Origin: an uncultured Ligilactobacillus sp.
GTDB taxonomy: Bacteria; Bacillota; Bacilli; Lactobacillales; Lactobacillaceae
DNA length: 64,000 nt
Assembly (NCBI GenBank): GCA_944326135.1
Contig: CALVCU010000004.1
Span: 26,989 to 90,988 of the forward strand
Reading direction: 5' to 3'
The notes under the pieces were generated by a model. The model had not been told where the DNA came from. It did no database searches and saw nothing but the letters and a program-made list of their open reading frames with translations. Of this stretch, positions 44,470 to 53,386 are shown in pieces (within the stretch, counting starts at the first letter, position 1; each line of letters starts with the position of its first letter). Both the position numbers and the translations under genes were made by a program.

Positions 44470-45660
44470 TTAGTCATTTAATGATTTTTTTAATTCATCA
44501 ACTTTGTCTGTTTTTTCCCATGGTAAATCTAAATCATCGCGTCCAAAAGCACCATATGCGGCAGTTTGCTTATAAATTGGCCGACGTAAATCAAGCATTT
44601 TAATTATGCCTGCTGGACGTAAATCAAATACTTTACGAATAGCTTCAGCAAGTTTGTTTTCACTTACTTTTCCTGTGCCAAATGTATTTACAGAAATTGA
44701 AACTGGTTCAGCCACACCAATAGCATAAGCAATTTGAACTTCAACTTCGTCAGCTAATTTAGCTGCAACAATATTTTTAGCAATATATCGTGCTGCATAA
44801 CTTGCTGAACGGTCTACTTTAGTAGCATCTTTTCCAGAAAATGCACCACCACCATGATGGGCTGCACCACCATATGTATCTACGATGATTTTACGACCTG
44901 TCAATCCAGAATCCCCATGTGGTCCTCCAATTACAAAACGACCAGTTGGGTTAACAAAGATTTTAGTTTTATCATCTAGTAATTCATTAGGAATTACCTT
45001 CTTTATTACCTTTTCAATCACATCTTTGCGAATTTGGTCTAGTGAAACTTCAGGTAAATGTTGAGTTGATAGTACTACAGTATCAACACGATCTACTTTA
45101 TGATTTTCGTCGTATTCGACAGTTACTTGAGCTTTTGCATCTGGGCCTAAGTAGTCTAATGTCTTATCTTTACGTAATTGTGCCAATTTTCGCATTAATT
45201 TATGACTAAGCATAATAGGCATAGGCATTAACTCTGGAGTTTCATTAATTGCATATCCAAACATCATACCTTGATCTCCTGCTCCAATTTGATCAAGTGA
45301 ATCTGAATTACCTTCGCGCATTTCAATTGATTCATCAACCCCTTGAGCAATATCTGGAGATTGTTCATCAATTGCAGTTAGAACAGCGCATGAATCTCCG
45401 TCAAATCCAAATTTACCGTTAACATAACCAATTTCGTTGATTGTGTTTCGAACGATTTTTTGGATATCAACATATGCTGATGTTGACATTTCACCTACAA
45501 CAATTACTAGACCTGTTGTAACGGTTGTTTCACAGGCAACACGTGCTTGTGGATCTTGTTTTAAAACTGCATCTAAAATTGCGTCACTAATTTGATCAGC
45601 AATTTTATCTGGATGACCTTCAGAAACAGATTCTGAAGTAAATAAATATTTTTCTGACAT
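44470..45660 (-). CDS. metK: S-adenosylmethionine synthetase
   Basis: A 396-aa enzyme that makes SAM from methionine and ATP. Motifs: [16 protein letters not shown] near the start, [12 protein letters not shown] (ATP site, about residues 114-125) and [16 protein letters not shown] (P-loop-like). The ATG at 45660 is chosen; the GGGGGACG ribosome site is sequestered in the SMK riboswitch, and an upstream in-frame start at 45675 would lie within that element. It ends 5 nt from the -35 box of pyrP. Confidence 0.97.
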   Translation of the reverse strand: MSEKYLFTSESVSEGHPDKIADQISDAILDAVLKQDPQARVACETTVTTGLVIVVGEMSTSAYVDIQKIVRNTINEIGYVNGKFGFDGDSCAVLTAIDEQSPDIAQGVDESIEMREGNSDSLDQIGAGDQGMMFGYAINETPELMPMPIMLSHKLMRKLAQLRKDKTLDYLGPDAKAQVTVEYDENHKVDRVDTVVLSTQHLPEVSLDQIRKDVIEKVIKKVIPNELLDDKTKIFVNPTGRFVIGGPHGDSGLTGRKIIVDTYGGAAHHGGGAFSGKDATKVDRSASYAARYIAKNIVAAKLADEVEVQIAYAIGVAEPVSISVNTFGTGKVSENKLAEAIRKVFDLRPAGIIKMLDLRRPIYKQTAAYGAFGRDDLDLPWEKTDKVDELKKSLND

Positions 45661-45664
45661 ATAA

Positions 45665-45742
45665 ACGTCCCCCATTTTGTTGATTTAAATGGTTACAAGG
45701 CATCTTCACGAGGCGTGAATCCTATCGGGAATGAATTGTAAC
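45665..45742 (-). promoter_or_regulatory. SMK box (SAM-III) riboswitch of metK
   Basis: Read on the - strand, the leader contains GTTACAA, CCCGATAGGATT, GATGCCTTGTAACC and the GGGGGA Shine-Dalgarno run in the order of the SMK box: P1 forms between GTTACAA and TTGTAAC, and the anti-SD pairs with GGGGG. SAM binding hides the ribosome site, so metK translation falls when SAM is abundant. SMK boxes are known from Lactobacillales metK leaders. Confidence 0.88.
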
Positions 45743-45760
45743 TATTTAGTTTACTTTGAT

Positions 45761-45789
45761 ATTTTAACTTGAATGATATTAAAATGCAA
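45761..45789 (-). promoter_or_regulatory. Promoter of metK
   Basis: -35 TTGCAT (45784-45789) and -10 TAAAAT (45761-45766) on the - strand with a 17-bp spacer, just upstream of the SMK box. Confidence 0.65.
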
Positions 45790-45800
45790 AGTAAATTTAT

Positions 45801-45829
45801 TTGTATCTATATGTCAGGCGTGTTAGAAT
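45801..45829 (+). promoter_or_regulatory. Promoter of cfa
   Basis: -35 TTGTAT (45801-45806) and -10 TAGAAT (45824-45829) with 17-bp spacing, about 50 bp before the cfa ATG and divergent from the metK promoter. Confidence 0.6.
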
Positions 45830-45878
45830 CTATCATCAATAAGGAAAAGATAGCTTTTATTTATGGGGAGGCATTTTC

Positions 45879-47051
45879 ATGTTAGATAGCATGGTTTTTA
45901 AAAGCATTTTAAGTCATTCATTTGATTTTCCGGTAAAAGTTAATTATGCAGATGGAACCACAAAACAATATGGGGGAAATGGTATTCCAGAAGCAATAAT
46001 TACCTTTCATGATAATATTCCAATAAAAAAATTAATTAAAAGCCCTTCTATTTGTTTAGGCGAAGCATATATGAATGGAATTATTGATATAAAGGGTTCA
46101 ATTCAAAAAATTATTGCATCAGCGTATCGTTCTGAGGGTAGTTTTTTAAGAAATGCACATATTAAAAAGTACCATCCACATCAAAACCATTCTGAAAAGA
46201 AAAATCAAGCTGATATACATAGTCACTATGATATTGGAGATGATTTTTATAAATTATGGTTGGATAAAACAATGACATATTCATGTGCATATTTTGAAAA
46301 CGCAAATGATTCACTATATCAAGCTCAAATGAATAAAATTCATCATATTTTGAAAAAATTAAATCCTAAACCTAATAAAACTTTATTAGATATTGGATGT
46401 GGCTGGGGAACTCTAATGTTGACTGCCGCACAGGAATATAATCTAAATGTTACAGGAATTACATTAAGCGAAAAACAATTTAATTACGTAAATAATCAAA
46501 TTCAAAAATTGGGATTACAAGATAAAGCTAAAGTCATATTGGAGGATTATCGTGAATTAAAACATGCCCCATTTGACTATATTACAAGTGTCGGTATGTT
46601 TGAACATGTTGGACATAAAGAATTACCAAATTATTTTAAAATTATTGATAAATATCTAAAAAATAATGGTGTCGCTGTTATACATGGAATTACACGCCAA
46701 CAAGGTGGCGCTTCAAATGCATGGTTAGATAAGTATATTTTCCCTGGCGGATATATTCCGGGTTTAGTTGAAAATATGACTGATATCGTGAAATCACGAT
46801 TACAACTTTCTGATTTAGAAAGTCTAAGACGCCATTATCAACATACATTAGAAATTTGGGATAAGAATTTTAATGAACATCGTACGGAAATCATTAAAAT
46901 GATGGGTGAACGTTTTACTCGAATGTGGGATTTATATTTACAAGCATGTGCAGCTTCATTTGAAGCAGGTAATATCGATGTAATGCAATTTCAATTAACT
47001 AAAGGACCAAGTGGAATTAATCTTCCGATGACTCGAGAATATATGAATTAA
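45879..47051 (+). CDS. cfa: Cyclopropane-fatty-acyl-phospholipid synthase
   Basis: A 390-aa SAM-dependent methyltransferase that adds a methylene bridge to unsaturated membrane fatty acids, a known acid and ethanol tolerance trait of lactic acid bacteria. The SAM-binding motif [12 protein letters not shown] is near residue 170; [15 protein letters not shown] and MFEHVGH are family signatures. AGGCATTTTC precedes the ATG. It is one of few + strand genes on the right arm, divergent from metK, whose product makes its co-substrate. Confidence 0.95.
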   Translation: MLDSMVFKSILSHSFDFPVKVNYADGTTKQYGGNGIPEAIITFHDNIPIKKLIKSPSICLGEAYMNGIIDIKGSIQKIIASAYRSEGSFLRNAHIKKYHPHQNHSEKKNQADIHSHYDIGDDFYKLWLDKTMTYSCAYFENANDSLYQAQMNKIHHILKKLNPKPNKTLLDIGCGWGTLMLTAAQEYNLNVTGITLSEKQFNYVNNQIQKLGLQDKAKVILEDYRELKHAPFDYITSVGMFEHVGHKELPNYFKIIDKYLKNNGVAVIHGITRQQGGASNAWLDKYIFPGGYIPGLVENMTDIVKSRLQLSDLESLRRHYQHTLEIWDKNFNEHRTEIIKMMGERFTRMWDLYLQACAASFEAGNIDVMQFQLTKGPSGINLPMTREYMN

Positions 47052-47052
47052 T

Positions 47053-47086
47053 AAAAAAAGAGATACTAATTAGTATCTCTTTTTTA
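47053..47086. terminator. Bidirectional terminator between cfa and fumC
   Basis: AAAAAAGAGATACTAA / TTAGTATCTCTTTTTT is a near-perfect palindrome with A and T runs on both ends. Confidence 0.88.
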
Positions 47087-48469
47087 CTACTTCATATAAT
47101 TTGTCATCTTTAATGGATCAATCCATTTATCGAATTGTTCTTCTGAAACTTTTCCAGATTTTAATGCAGCCTCTTTTAACGTTAGATTTTCTTTTTCAGC
47201 AAGTTGTGCAATTTCTGCACTTGCATGATATCCAATATGAGGCGTTAATGCAGTAACTGTCATTAATGAATGATCTACTAATTCTTTCATTCTTTTTTGA
47301 TTAATTGTTAATCCTTTAATCATTTTATCTGAAAATCCACGAATTGTTCCAGATAGTAATTCAATAGATTCCAAAAATGTGGCAATTATAACTGGTTTAT
47401 AGACATTCATTTCAAAGTTTCCTTGTGAACTAGCAATTGTAATTGTTGTGTCATTCCCCATTACTTTTACAGCAGCCATTGTTAAAGCTTCTGCTTGTGT
47501 AGGATTAACTTTTCCAGGCATAATAGATGATCCTGGTTCATTTGCTGGAATATTCAACTCATTATATCCTGCCCGTGGCCCGCTCGCTAAAAATCTAACA
47601 TCATTAGAAATTTTTAACAGATCACTTGCTAAAGTTTTGATTGCACCATGAACAACATCTAACCCAGAGTGAGCAGCAAGACTGTAGAATTTATTGACAT
47701 GCGAGGTAAAGTGTCCATTATAAATTTGATTTAAATGATTAGTGAACTTTTCAGCAAATCCAGTGGGAGCATTTAATCCAGTTCCAACTGCTGTGCCTCC
47801 AATTGCTAATTCATTAAGTGTACCAGAAAGTTCTTCTAAATATTGTAAATCATGTTCAAGCATACTGATCCACCCGCTTATTTCTTGACCAAATGTAAGT
47901 GGAGTTGCATCTTGTAAATGAGTTCGGCCAATTTTAACTATTTTCCAATACTTATCTTGTTTTTCAGTTAATAAATCAATTAAATGTTGTACTGACTCAA
48001 ATAATTCTTTTAGTTCAACACTAGCAACAACATTCATTGCGGTAGGAAAAATATCATTTGAACTTTGTGATCGATTGACATCATCATTTGGCAAAATAGT
48101 AATATTGGAATTCAATTTTGCTGTTTGATGAGCAACTATTTCATTAACATTCATATTTGTTTGCGTTCCTGATCCTGTTTGATATATGTGTAATGGAAAA
48201 TGTTGTTGTAATTTTGAATCAGGTAATGCTAAAAGTAAATCAACAGCTTCTACAATTAGATTTGCTTTCTCTTTTTCTAAATTATCTTGTTCAGAGTTTG
48301 CTAATGCAGCAGCTTTTTTTATATTAAGCATTGCTTTAATAATAGCTAATGGCATCAATGGTCCTGTTGGGAAATTTTGACGACTTCTTTCTGTTTGTGG
48401 ACCCCATAATGCATTCGCTGGAATTTTAACTTCCCCAGTGGTATCTGATTCAATACGATAGTTTTCCAT
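47087..48469 (-). CDS. fumC: Class II fumarate hydratase
   Basis: A 460-aa homotetrameric fumarase interconverting fumarate and malate, without an iron-sulfur cluster. The superfamily signature GSSIMPGKVNP is near residue 315, with the QTGSGTQTNMN and GRTHLQDATP motifs of FumC. AAGGTAATTTT precedes the ATG. It stands alone in its transcript; lactobacilli commonly keep isolated TCA enzymes for redox balance. Confidence 0.95.
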   Translation of the reverse strand: MENYRIESDTTGEVKIPANALWGPQTERSRQNFPTGPLMPLAIIKAMLNIKKAAALANSEQDNLEKEKANLIVEAVDLLLALPDSKLQQHFPLHIYQTGSGTQTNMNVNEIVAHQTAKLNSNITILPNDDVNRSQSSNDIFPTAMNVVASVELKELFESVQHLIDLLTEKQDKYWKIVKIGRTHLQDATPLTFGQEISGWISMLEHDLQYLEELSGTLNELAIGGTAVGTGLNAPTGFAEKFTNHLNQIYNGHFTSHVNKFYSLAAHSGLDVVHGAIKTLASDLLKISNDVRFLASGPRAGYNELNIPANEPGSSIMPGKVNPTQAEALTMAAVKVMGNDTTITIASSQGNFEMNVYKPVIIATFLESIELLSGTIRGFSDKMIKGLTINQKRMKELVDHSLMTVTALTPHIGYHASAEIAQLAEKENLTLKEAALKSGKVSEEQFDKWIDPLKMTNYMK

Positions 48470-48500
48470 AAAATTACCTTCTTCTTTGTTTTATTACTTT

Positions 48501-48767
48501 TTACTTCACTAAATAGTATATCTTTTTACTATTCGGAAATTCTACATCTATTTGTTTTTGAACTAAATTCATTACTTTTGCTTTGTTTAAATTCTTTTTT
48601 CGAATATTTTCAAAGCCTCTTTCATGATAAGAATATGAATCTTGATTTTTGATTATATCAATTTTACGATCTTGTTTAAAATTTGTAATTGTTGAATGAC
48701 AATTAGAATATGCTTTAAAACTTTTTTCTAACTGATTTTTTAATGATGTTCTACTAACAACTTTCAT
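48501..48767 (-). CDS. Hypothetical protein (88 aa), paralogue of the 91-aa protein at 50.8 kb
   Basis: An 88-aa basic protein of unknown function. It aligns without gaps over about 60 residues with the 91-aa product encoded at 50802-51077: F-K-x-D-R, E-x-G, A-K, E-F-P-x-S-x-K-x-Y-x-x-V-K are shared. The gene begins 2 nt after the stop of the upstream 491-aa gene, so the two are probably translated together. It is the second gene of a two-gene operon; no ribosome site of its own is convincing. Confidence 0.55.
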   Translation of the reverse strand: MKVVSRTSLKNQLEKSFKAYSNCHSTITNFKQDRKIDIIKNQDSYSYHERGFENIRKKNLNKAKVMNLVQKQIDVEFPNSKKIYYLVK

Positions 48768-48769
48768 TA

Positions 48770-50245
48770 TTATTCCTCTGATTTAAAAAGATTCCAAAGT
48801 TTTTCTGTTACATGGTGGCATGCATTTTTATCAGTTACACCTGCTAATAAGAATACTGTTTTATTTTCAATTGAGTATGGTAATTCAAGATTAATTCCAT
48901 GAACGTGTACAGATAAAAAGCCATTTGCATATAAATAGCTGAATTCCCCATCTTCAGGTAATAATACATGTTCTAATTGATGCATTGAATGTACTGTTTG
49001 CGCGTTACTTTCTAAAACAAACCACCGACGTTTTTGTTTATCTTTTTTAATTGTACGTTCACGCATTAAATCATTTGCTAATTCATCATAAATATCTTTT
49101 TTATCTCTTCTTAAATGAGATAATTTTTGTTGTTCTTTTGAATTAGGAACACATAAACGATATATATCTGAAATTGTTTGAATTTGACTTGTTAATGCAA
49201 ATAGTTTAATACGCTTATCTGAATTATTTGATAACATCCACTTCCAGCTCATCACTTGCTCGTTAATTGTTCGTAATAAAATGTGGAGTGCATAATTGTA
49301 ATGTTTATTTTCTAACCATTGATATGCTTTAAAGTTCTGTTCTATTTGTACTTTAAATTTATCTTTTAATTTTTTATCATCTAATTTTTCTTCAAATTCT
49401 GTTAAACGTAATGGTTGTTTATTTAAGTGTAGTTGTTTCACTTTTCGAGTAAGTAAATTTAATTGTTTTTCCTGATTTACAGAAAGATCCATAAACTTAC
49501 ACATTGCTTTTAGATTACCAAGACATAAATTTAGTAATGCAATCTTAAATTCATTAGCTTCCTCAGGGAAAATATCAGATATTAGATATCCATGAGTAAA
49601 AAGTGAATCAATTCCATAAAATAAATTATAATAATAATTTTGCGGATCATTAAGTACATATTTAGATACATCTGATAAAGTTGAAATTTTCAGATTGCCT
49701 CCAAACACTTCAGGATCTAAACGATACCAAGTCTTTCGCCGTTCATCTTTGTCAAAATGAGAAACTTCACAATAATTCACCATATTTTCAATACGATTAA
49801 AGGCTTGCTTTTCATTTTCTATTTGTTGAGAAGCCCAATTTTTTAAAGTGCCCTTTTTATTCTTTTTTAAAAATTGACTTTGCTTTTTAAACCATTTTTG
49901 TTCCGTTTCGAAATTCTTGAAGCATGTTGGATCTTTCAAAATATAATTAAGCCATAAATATTGGCGAAGTCGACTTGAATGATAAAAGAGTAATGCTCTA
50001 GAACTTATTTCACGGCGATCATGTAAAATGAATTGCAAAAATACACTACGTTCATATACGGGTCGAGCAATAATTCTAGCAGCGATTGGCATTTTATTTT
50101 TAACTAATTCTAAAAAATTATCTGTTAATTCTAAGTTAAGTTTTGCCATTTGAGTTACAGTTTTACTTACAATGCTGTCAGTTTTATTCCATTCTTTACT
50201 AATTTCTTCTGTTAGTTGTTTTACTTGTTCAAATAAATTATTCAT
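48770..50245 (-). CDS. Hypothetical protein with DUF5677-like N-terminal domain
   Basis: A 491-aa cytosolic, strongly helical and basic protein. The segment from about residue 55 to 100 (IIARPVYERSVFLQFI then helices with F-Y-H-x-S-R) resembles the DUF5677 pattern (R-x-L-x-E-x-x-V-x-x-x-Y-I), a family sometimes linked to HEPN-type folds. I give this as a possibility only. The C-terminal half contains a long basic region and ends with a beta-rich module. The ATG at 50245 fits AGGGTGAAATTT; the upstream GTG at 50254 overlaps that site. It forms an operon with the 88-aa gene that follows. Confidence 0.55.
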   Translation of the reverse strand: MNNLFEQVKQLTEEISKEWNKTDSIVSKTVTQMAKLNLELTDNFLELVKNKMPIAARIIARPVYERSVFLQFILHDRREISSRALLFYHSSRLRQYLWLNYILKDPTCFKNFETEQKWFKKQSQFLKKNKKGTLKNWASQQIENEKQAFNRIENMVNYCEVSHFDKDERRKTWYRLDPEVFGGNLKISTLSDVSKYVLNDPQNYYYNLFYGIDSLFTHGYLISDIFPEEANEFKIALLNLCLGNLKAMCKFMDLSVNQEKQLNLLTRKVKQLHLNKQPLRLTEFEEKLDDKKLKDKFKVQIEQNFKAYQWLENKHYNYALHILLRTINEQVMSWKWMLSNNSDKRIKLFALTSQIQTISDIYRLCVPNSKEQQKLSHLRRDKKDIYDELANDLMRERTIKKDKQKRRWFVLESNAQTVHSMHQLEHVLLPEDGEFSYLYANGFLSVHVHGINLELPYSIENKTVFLLAGVTDKNACHHVTEKLWNLFKSEE

Positions 50246-50393
50246 AAATTTCACCCTATTCCTCTCTCTATTTTAAATGAAACTTATTTAAATTGTTATC
50301 GAAAAGCTTTATGACTTCACAAATTAAATCAATAGTGAAATTGTTGGATACATGATAAAATTATAATATTAAATGTTTTAAGGAAGGATGCAC

Positions 50394-50720
50394 ATGGCAA
50401 ATTATATAATTAGCTATGATAATAAAGGATGTCGAAAAGTATTTAAAACATATCGACACCAAGAAAAAGTTATTAAAAAGACAATAGAAAAACAAATTAC
50501 ACGTCAAATGGAAACTGATTTTTCAAAAGTTAAGTTAGCAACACGAATTGAAGTAAATGGGCTTAAGTGTTATGAATGCCGCGTAAACCCTCCACAATTA
50601 CCTCCAGTTCGAGTTGCATTTACACGTGATGGTAACAAAATCACAATTTGTTACATTACTACTAATATTGTAAAGGCAGATTTTACACATGAATTAGAAC
50701 ATTTTTTAGGTGGTAAATAA
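50394..50720 (+). CDS. Hypothetical protein (108 aa), distantly RelE-toxin-like
   Basis: A 108-aa protein (MANYIISYDNKGCRKVFK...). The C-terminal half has a beta-strand pattern (CYECRV, VRVAFTRDG, ITICYITT, then an FTHELEHFL helix) that faintly recalls RelE/ParE-fold toxins, but no antitoxin-like gene is next to it, so a toxin role is speculation. The ATG at 50394 is preferred; AAGGAAGG (50380-50387) is at proper distance from it and touches the upstream ATG at 50388. It is divergent from the DUF5677-like gene. Confidence 0.5.
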   Translation: MANYIISYDNKGCRKVFKTYRHQEKVIKKTIEKQITRQMETDFSKVKLATRIEVNGLKCYECRVNPPQLPPVRVAFTRDGNKITICYITTNIVKADFTHELEHFLGGK

Positions 50721-50801
50721 TTTCATATTTTATTAATAGACAATTTAAGTGTAACATTATATTTGAGTTATATATAAATAATTGAGGAGAAATACCGAGA
50801 T

Positions 50802-51077
50802 ATGAAATTAGTAGAATTAAAACAAGCCCAAAAAACTGCAATTTCTAATTTAAAAAAACGCAGATTTGATGAATTACAATTCTATACTTTTAAAAAAGAT
50901 CGCTCAGTTATTGTAAAATTGACAGAAAATGCTGCCAAATTAATTGAGAGTGGATATCAAAATGAGACTGTTGATTTAGACGATAGTAATGCAAAGAGAC
51001 TGTTAAAAACTGCTTTTGGTCGTGAATTTCCAAGAAGTCATAAAGTTTATTTTTCAAGTGTAAAAGCTAAAAAATAG
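50802..51077 (+). CDS. Hypothetical protein (91 aa), paralogue of the 88-aa protein at 48.5 kb
   Basis: A 91-aa basic protein with a GAGGAG ribosome site. It shares the F-K-x-D-R...E-x-G...A-K...EFPxSxK-x-Y-x-x-x-x-K pattern with the protein encoded at 48501-48767. Members with EFPRSHK near the C-terminus are familiar to me from lactobacilli as uncharacterised proteins, but I know no function. It ends before a large imperfect hairpin and convergent genes. Confidence 0.55.
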   Translation: MKLVELKQAQKTAISNLKKRRFDELQFYTFKKDRSVIVKLTENAAKLIESGYQNETVDLDDSNAKRLLKTAFGREFPRSHKVYFSSVKAKK

Positions 51078-51199
51078 GCTTAACAAAGTATTCTTGCATC
51101 TAGTTGTAATTAATTGAATTTTGTTTACTTGTATCATAATATTTTAATGTAAAGTTGACTTGCTGCAAACTTTACATCTATCATCTTTATACTATTAAT

Positions 51200-51266
51200 A
51201 GCAATTATTAAGAAACTTTCATATATTTGATCATCCCAAATACATGAAAGTACTTAATTTTTGCTA
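51200..51266. repeat. About 66-nt imperfect inverted repeat (large hairpin)
   Basis: ACTTTCATATATTTG (51215-51229) pairs with CAAATACATGAAAGT (51237-51251) with one mismatch, and the outer parts (AGCAA, ATTAAG against CTTAAT, TTGCT) extend the stem. It lies between convergent genes, so it may be a bidirectional terminator; it is longer than all others here. Confidence 0.6.
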
Positions 51267-51275
51267 TTTTTATTT

Positions 51276-51500
51276 TTAATTCTTTTTATGATGTTCTTCG
51301 AATTTATCTTCTTCTACTTTAGTAGTAAAGACTGTTAATTTAAAAAATACATATAGTAAATAAATGCCAACAATAATTGTAGGTAGCATAATCCACCACC
51401 AACTAAGAGCAATAGCTCCCCCTGCTTTTAATCCCATTATAAAGCATTGAACACATGCGATAACAATCATTACCCAAGTTTTACCATCGATTTTTGTCAT
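51276..51500 (-). CDS. Hypothetical membrane protein (74 aa, two TM)
   Basis: A 74-aa protein with two hydrophobic segments (about residues 9-27 and 35-55) and a charged His/Lys/Glu tail. The ATG at 51500 has AAAGGAG at correct spacing; the TTG at 51509 adjoins the site and is rejected. It has no recognised family. Confidence 0.55.
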   Translation of the reverse strand: MTKIDGKTWVMIVIACVQCFIMGLKAGGAIALSWWWIMLPTIIVGIYLLYVFFKLTVFTTKVEEDKFEEHHKKN

Positions 51501-51524
51501 AATAATCAACTCCTTTGTTTATAA

Positions 51525-51552
51525 AAAAAGACTGGACAAGAGTCACAGCCTT
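51525..51552 (-). terminator. Terminator after the 68-aa gene
   Basis: On the - strand AAGGCTG and CAGTCTT (one G-T pair) with an inner GAC/GTC, followed by a run of T residues. Confidence 0.65.
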
Positions 51553-51570
51553 TATATCAAATAGAAATTA

Positions 51571-51777
51571 TTAGTTGCGTGCTTCGTAATATTCGATACG
51601 TTCCATCATTACGTCAGCATAGTCTTTCATAACTTTTTCTTGACGATCGATTAATTCCATTTCATCTTCTGGTAAATCTACTTTGTCTGTAACTGTATCC
51701 AATTCTTTAATTTTTGCATTAATAACTTCAACATCTTTTGTTAAGTCGTTAATCATTTCTTTGTAATCTTTATTCAT
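51571..51777 (-). CDS. Hypothetical coiled-coil protein (68 aa)
   Basis: A 68-aa acidic protein that is almost entirely heptad-like (YKEMINDLTKDVEVINAKIKEL and so on), so a small cytosolic helical hairpin or coiled coil. AGGAGGGATTC precedes the ATG at 51777. No family recognised. Confidence 0.6.
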   Translation of the reverse strand: MNKDYKEMINDLTKDVEVINAKIKELDTVTDKVDLPEDEMELIDRQEKVMKDYADVMMERIEYYEARN

Positions 51778-52056
51778 AATAGAATCCCTCCTTGATTATA
51801 TTTTAAGTATATACCAGTTATGTTTGAACATACTAATATAAAGCCTCATTAATATGAAAACTTTATTTATTCTTATAAATTAAGTTTTGTGCTACATATA
51901 ATAATGTTATCTAAATTCATGATCTTTCATTATGTTATTGGATAATAAAAAAATGTATCATTATATGATACATTTTTTAAGTTATTTAGCTTATTTATAA
52001 TTTAATAGTAATATCTATTATTAATACAACGCATAAAAGTAATAGTTGACGATAAA
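51778..52056. other. AT-rich intergenic region with one terminator
   Basis: No ORF above about 40 codons. The only structure is the hairpin at 51948-51978. The remainder holds A/T tracts and nothing else that I can support. Confidence 0.5.
51948..51978. terminator. Terminator after the 87-aa membrane protein gene
   Basis: AAAAAATGTATCA / TGATACATTTTTT with a 5-nt loop; symmetric A and T runs. Confidence 0.75.
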
Positions 52057-52320
52057 TTAATTGTCCATATTAAAAATCTTTAAATTAAGTACATTAAAAC
52101 ATATTGGTAAAAATGTATATTCAATAATTTTTACAAGTTGTTTTTTCAAAATAGCGTATTTTAAGCATGGTATAACAGCAATTCCTATAATAAATCCCGC
52201 TATAATTAATAATGATGCTAGATTATTATTATGATTTTTTTTAAAAGCAATAATACTAGCAATAAACACAATAATGTTTATAGTAAAATAAAGCAAAAAT
52301 ATAATATTGTTCCACAACAT
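52057..52320 (-). CDS. Hypothetical membrane protein (87 aa)
   Basis: A possible 87-aa hydrophobic protein with two or three TM segments (about residues 5-25, 35-55 and 65-80). No convincing ribosome site precedes the ATG, so it may be spurious, though a terminator follows. No family recognised. Confidence 0.35.
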   Translation of the reverse strand: MLWNNIIFLLYFTINIIVFIASIIAFKKNHNNNLASLLIIAGFIIGIAVIPCLKYAILKKQLVKIIEYTFLPICFNVLNLKIFNMDN

Positions 52321-52471
52321 ATACTAATCAATCCATTCTTTCATATAAATATCTAAGCTTCTTTATGATACCTTATAAAGAAAGAAATTTCTTTAATTGT
52401 TTATTAATTTTGATAATTTTTTAGATTTTATTAGTATAAATATTTATTTATAACTTTTTTATTATTAAAAA

Positions 52472-52498
52472 AAGCTCCTCTTAATGCAAAAGGAGCTT
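52472..52498 (-). terminator. Terminator after the DUF1003 gene
   Basis: AAGCTCCT / AGGAGCTT around an 11-nt loop, T run on the - strand. Confidence 0.8.
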
Positions 52499-52550
52499 AA
52501 AAATACCCAGATTATCCAAAATATACTCTGTTGCAATATTTCATAAAATT

Positions 52551-53312
52551 TTATTGTCGACTTCGATGTCGTGTTTGATGTTGCTTTGCTTTAATCAATT
52601 CATTTTGTTTGATTTGCATTTGTTGTAACTCATATTCAATTTCAGTCAAAACTTCAATCTCAGTTTTCTGAATATCTAATAAGTGTGGCCACTGAACCTC
52701 ATTTAATTGATCCACTTTTTTATGCAAATTGCGTAATTCCATTTCTGTTTTTTGATTTGTTTTATAATCATTTTCTGCATCAAATCGATCACGTTCTGCT
52801 TGACGATTTTGACTCATCATAATAACAGGCGCTTGTAATGCAGCTAAACAACTTAAAAATAAATTTAATAAGATAAATGGATATGGATCAAAATCTAGGT
52901 CAAAAATATGTAATGTATTAATTGACATCCAAATGAAAAGAAATATACAAAAAGCGATGATAAATCCCCAGCTACCAGCATATTTAGCTAATGCATCAGC
53001 AATTTTTTGTCCTTTTGTTAATCTCATATTATTTGTATTTTTAACAACATAATGATTACTATTTAAATTTTTTTCTAAACTTGCATTTATTTTACGATTA
53101 GATTCTAAATCTTCATTAATTGTTTTTTCTAGGTTATTTAATCTAATATGTTGCAAGTCACTCAAACAAATAAAAGATGATGGTTTTATATCTTTATAAT
53201 GTTCTTTTATCTGTTCAACTAAATCTCCACCTAAATTTCTTAAATAGAATCCTTCCATTACTGAATAATGTTTCCCACAAATGACGCAAGTTGCTGTTTT
53301 TTTAGCGGCCAT
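52551..53312 (-). CDS. DUF1003 domain-containing membrane protein
   Basis: A 253-aa protein. The N-terminal 70 residues carry a possible zinc site (CVICGK and CLSDLQH). The central DUF1003 domain (about 105-215) has two TM helices and the conserved DPYPFILLNLFLSCLAALQ followed by APVIMMSQNRQAERDR. The C-terminus is a coiled coil. The function of DUF1003 is unknown. It is monocistronic. Confidence 0.85.
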   Translation of the reverse strand: MAAKKTATCVICGKHYSVMEGFYLRNLGGDLVEQIKEHYKDIKPSSFICLSDLQHIRLNNLEKTINEDLESNRKINASLEKNLNSNHYVVKNTNNMRLTKGQKIADALAKYAGSWGFIIAFCIFLFIWMSINTLHIFDLDFDPYPFILLNLFLSCLAALQAPVIMMSQNRQAERDRFDAENDYKTNQKTEMELRNLHKKVDQLNEVQWPHLLDIQKTEIEVLTEIEYELQQMQIKQNELIKAKQHQTRHRSRQ

Positions 53313-53386
53313 TTTATCACTCTTTTCAATTTATTAATTGATATGATTTAAATCCAAATCAATATCTCCTCTTTGTTTTAATTATA

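Noticed and set aside
50394..51077. A type II toxin-antitoxin pair of the 108-aa and 91-aa genes
   Set aside because: The spacing is 81 nt, there is no overlap, the 91-aa protein lacks a DNA-binding antitoxin motif and has a paralogue elsewhere; the resemblance of the first to RelE is too weak.
52057..52320. A secure membrane protein gene
   Set aside because: No ribosome site; kept only as a low-confidence feature.
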